A model generated the notes under the pieces. It had not been told where the DNA came from. It was given only the letters and a program-made list of their open reading frames with translations, and ran no database searches. The position numbers and the translations under genes were made by a program. Of a DNA stretch of 16,010 bases, positions 13,510-16,010 are shown in pieces. The first letter of the stretch is position 1. Each line of letters opens with the position of its first letter. Origin of the DNA: CAVQHY01 sp963712465 (GTDB lineage: Bacteria > Actinomycetota > Thermoleophilia > Gaiellales > Gaiellaceae); assembly GCA_963712465.1 (NCBI GenBank), contig CAVQHY010000002.1:1-16010 (forward strand), given 5' to 3'.

Positions 13510-14810
13510 GTGGGACAACGCCAACCGTCGTCTTCTTCCCCGAGGCCGCCTTCGGCCCGACGAACAACTGCATCGGGATCGGCGACGTGCTTCGCAGGCG
13601 CGGCTACCGCGTCGTCTTCATCATCGAGGAGTCGTTCGCGGGCAGCCTCGAGGCGAAGGGCTTCGAGGAGCGGCTGATGCGGCTCGGCCCGCCGCCCGAG
13701 GTCGAGGAGATACCCGGCCAGTTCTGGAAGGAGCTGGTCCGGGAGATGGCGCCGGTGTTCCGCAAGCCCACGATCGAGCAGCTCGACGAGTTCCTCCGGC
13801 CTGGCATGCAGGCGCTGATCGACGGGTCGAAGTACGTGGACGAGAAGCTCGTCGAGATCTTCGAGGAGCTCCGGCCGGACGCCATCGTGGAGGACAACGT
13901 CGTCGCGTACCCGGCGATCGAGGCGTCGGGGAGGCCATGGGTGCGGATCGTGTCGTGCAACCCGCTCGAGCTGAAGGATCCGGCGCTACCTCCCGTGTTC
14001 TCCGGGTACTCCGCCGACGACACCTCCGGATGGGACGAGTTTCGCGCCGAGCACCGGCGGACGCATCTCCCCATGTGGGAGGACTTCGACGAGTTCGTGC
14101 GGACGAGGGGAGCGCCGGGGCTCCCGGACCTCGAGTTCATTCACGAATCGGCGTACCTCAACCTCTACGTCTTTCCAGCCGAGGTCGACTACGCGCGCTC
14201 GGTGCCGCTGGCGCCGACCTGGCATCGGCTCGAGTGCTCGGTCAGGGAGACCGAGGCCGAGTGGGAGGTGCCCGAGCAGCTCGCCGACGGGCCGGGGCGT
14301 CTCCTCTACCTCAGCCTCGGAAGCCTGGGCTCGGCCGACGTCGAGCTGCTGCAGCGGCTCGTCGACATCTTCGCCGCCACGCCGTACCGGCTGATCGTCA
14401 GCAAGGGCCCGCAGCACGAGCTGCTGCAGCTGGCCGACAACATGGTCGGCGAGGAGTTCCTCCCGCAGACGAAGGTGCTGCCGCAGATCGAGCTCGTGAT
14501 CACGCACGGCGGCAACAACACGACGACGGAGAGCCTCTACTTCGGCAAGCCGATGGTCGTCCTCCCGCTGTTCTGGGACCAGTACGACAATGCCCAGAGG
14601 GTCGACGAGCTCGGCTTCGGATGCCGACTTGCCCCGTACACCTGCACCGCGGAAGAGCTGACCGGTGCGATCGACGCACTGCTCGCCGACCGTGCTCTGG
14701 CGGCTCGGCTCGAGACGGTCTCGGCCAGGGTGCGCTCGGAGCCCGGCACGGTGAGAGCCGCCGACCTGATCGACCAGCTGGCGACGACCGGGCGCCCCGT
14801 CACCCGGTGA
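13506..14810 (+). CDS. GT1-family (UGT-like) glycosyltransferase
   Basis: A 434-residue GT-B-fold enzyme. The N-terminal domain starts VVFFPEAAFGPTNNCIGIGDVLRRRGYRVVF. The C-terminal nucleotide-sugar domain has LLYLSLGSLGS, FLPQTKVLPQIELVITHGGNNTTTESLYFGKP and LPLFWDQYDNAQRV (His334, Gly335, Gly336, Asp358, Gln359), the UDP-sugar signature of GT1 enzymes such as OleD or MGT. Where those enzymes carry the catalytic His of a G-H-x-N-P motif, this one reads G-P-T-N-N (17-21), so the base is missing or moved. The acceptor is unknown. ATG 13506 gives the correct family N-terminus but has no Shine-Dalgarno; see the mini-ORF. The stop overlaps the GTG of the maltokinase-like gene. Confidence 0.9.
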   Translation: MSGTTPTVVFFPEAAFGPTNNCIGIGDVLRRRGYRVVFIIEESFAGSLEAKGFEERLMRLGPPPEVEEIPGQFWKELVREMAPVFRKPTIEQLDEFLRPGMQALIDGSKYVDEKLVEIFEELRPDAIVEDNVVAYPAIEASGRPWVRIVSCNPLELKDPALPPVFSGYSADDTSGWDEFRAEHRRTHLPMWEDFDEFVRTRGAPGLPDLEFIHESAYLNLYVFPAEVDYARSVPLAPTWHRLECSVRETEAEWEVPEQLADGPGRLLYLSLGSLGSADVELLQRLVDIFAATPYRLIVSKGPQHELLQLADNMVGEEFLPQTKVLPQIELVITHGGNNTTTESLYFGKPMVVLPLFWDQYDNAQRVDELGFGCRLAPYTCTAEELTGAIDALLADRALAARLETVSARVRSEPGTVRAADLIDQLATTGRPVTR

Positions 14811-15193
14811 CGGGAGGGGAGCCCGCGGGCCTCTCCGCGTCGCTCGACCCCTCGTGGCTCGCCGCCCAGCGCTGGTTCGCCGGCAAGGGGCAGCGGGTCG
14901 GGGAGATCAGACAGGTGGCCGCGATCGCCCCCTTCCTCGCGGTCGTCGAGGTGGACGTCGGCGACGAGGTGCAGCGATACGTCCATACCGGCCGGTCAGG
15001 CCTGGTCGGGCCTGCTGGCGGCGGTGCGCGCGCGGCCGCAGGGCGGTTTCGAGCTCGACTGGCACGGCGGCGAGATGCCTGGCAGCGAGCGTGGGCTGGA
15101 GAGCGACCAGTCGAACACCTCATCCGTGCTCGACGAGCGCCTCGTGCTGAAGTGCTACCGGCGCCTCTGGCCGGGAGCGCACCCCGAGGCTGA
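14807..15193 (+). pseudogene. Maltokinase-like protein, N-terminal part before a frameshift
   Basis: From GTG 14807 (GTGA overlap with the glycosyltransferase) the frame encodes a maltokinase N-cap: LDPSWLAAQRWFAGKGQRVG, then AIAPFLAVVEVDVGDEVQRY. After about codon 58 (near 14980) this frame becomes Arg/Ala-rich nonsense and stops at 15193, while the continuation of the family sequence appears one base further on (frame +1). The gene has no Shine-Dalgarno of its own and probably depends on coupling to the glycosyltransferase. Only 14807 to about 14980 of this reading is meaningful. Whether the shift is real or a sequence error cannot be told from here. Confidence 0.72.
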
Positions 15194-16010
15194 GCTCGTC
15201 GAGCAGCTCACGCGACGCACGCCTGTCGTGCCCGCCTTCCGCGGGTCGCTCTCGCTGCGGGACCCGGACGGCACGGTGTGGCCGGTCGCGCTCGTCCAGG
15301 ACTACATCGCCGGCGCGCGGGACGGCTGGGAATGGTCCCAGGAGCTGCTCGGCCGTGCACTCGCAGGCGCGCCGCTCGAGGAGACGACCGCGTTCGCGCG
15401 GCCGCTCGGTCGGGCGATCGCGCAGCTCCACGCGGCGCTTGCACAGTTGGGCGACCGTCCGGCCACGGTCGACGACGCCCGTCGCTGGCACGCCGAGTCG
15501 CTCGCCCAGCTCGAGCGAGCGCTCGCAGCGGTCGATGCCGACACCGCGAAGGCGGTGCGACGCGTCGAGAGCCGGATCCGCGCAGATCTCGGTCTCTTCG
15601 CGGGGATCGGGACGCTCACACGGGTCCACGGCGACCTCCACGTCGGCCAGGTGCTCTTCTCGCCGGCCGGGCTGCACGTGATCGACTTCGAGGGCGAGCC
15701 GACCCGACCGCCGGCCGAGCGGCGGGCGCTGCAGTCCCCCGTACGCGACGTCGCCTCGATGCTGCGCTCGTTCGATCACGTACCCCGCTGGGTTCTGCGG
15801 GACGTGGTGGACGCGGACGATCGCCTTGTGGGCGAAGCTTGGGCCGCGCGGGTGCGTGCCGACTTCCTCGACGGCTACGGGGAGCTCGCGCTCCCCCTCG
15901 ACCCGACGCTGCTCCGGGCGTTCGAGGTCGAGAAGGAGACGTACGAGCTCGTCTACGCGGCGAGCTTCCTGCCCGAATGGATGCCGATCGCCTTGGCCTC
16001 GCTGGTCGAG
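14982..16010 (+). pseudogene. Maltokinase-like kinase, main part after the frameshift, cut at the window end
   Basis: Read from 14982, the frame is open to the window end and matches the maltokinase (Mak/Pep2) family: LLAAVRARPQGGFELDWHGG, QSNTSSVLDERLVLKCYRRL with the ATP-site Lys, LVQDYIAGARDGWEW, catalytic loop RVHGDLHVGQVLF (Asp codon 15633), metal-binding VIDFEGEPTRPPAERR (Asp codon 15684) and RDVASMLRSFDHVPRW. Maltokinases phosphorylate maltose to maltose-1-phosphate for GlgE alpha-glucan synthesis and often sit with or fuse to treS. Here the upstream neighbour is a glycosyltransferase and treS or glgE is not in view. The last residues, YAASFLPEWMPIALASLVE, are close to the normal C-terminus. 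ATG 15075 is the first internal start but would lose the first part of the kinase domain. Confidence 0.82.

Overview
The window is GC-rich (roughly 70% by eye), with strong GC bias at third codon positions, frequent GTG starts and few strong U-tract terminators. Together with the protein families (MMPL transporter beside a NarL/DesK-type two-component system, TAP-like secreted hydrolase, KaiC-like ATPase beside a MerR-receiver regulator, maltokinase) this suggests a high-GC actinobacterium, possibly a deep-branching class such as Thermoleophilia. That placement is an inference from gene content, not a measured phylogeny.

Layout. 1-62 (-): 3'-truncated tRNA-Asp(GTC). 161-1426 (+): a compact three-gene cluster of small soluble proteins (RibD/DHFR-like reductase, VOC/glyoxalase-fold protein, DUF3303-like protein), ending one base before the convergent two-component operon. 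1428-3277 (-): response regulator and histidine kinase with an ATGA overlap; a perfect inverted repeat lies over the kinase ribosome-binding site, in the gap to the divergent MMPL/RND exporter gene (3421-5652, +), which ends in a strong GC hairpin. 5808-7927 (+): NatA/NatB-type ABC exporter pair with an ATGA overlap. 8017-9654 (+): secreted alpha/beta-hydrolase of the tripeptidyl-aminopeptidase type behind a recognisable promoter. 9691-10008 (-): small PRC-barrel-like protein. 10009-10224: divergent control region with a large nested inverted repeat and the only clearly AT-rich stretch seen. 10225-12292 (+): MerR-HTH plus receiver regulator, apparently one fused gene broken by a one-base frameshift, overlapping by GTGA a two-domain KaiC-like ATPase. 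12364-13464 (+): GcvT-like folate-binding protein. 13506-14810 (+): GT1 glycosyltransferase preceded by an 18-bp perfect palindrome and an 8-codon mini-ORF. 14807-16010 (+): maltokinase-like kinase, frameshifted near 14981 and cut by the window edge.

How the genes may work together. The sensor kinase and regulator probably sense the envelope and control themselves and the MMPL exporter. The PRC-like protein, MerR-receiver regulator and KaiC-like ATPase form the most interesting module: a double-RecA ATPase translationally coupled to a receiver/DNA-binding protein, with no KaiA, KaiB or kinase gene in view. The glycosyltransferase and maltokinase overlap and are probably co-translated. Two apparent one-base frameshifts within 5 kb could be real mutations or sequencing/assembly errors; the sequence alone does not decide.
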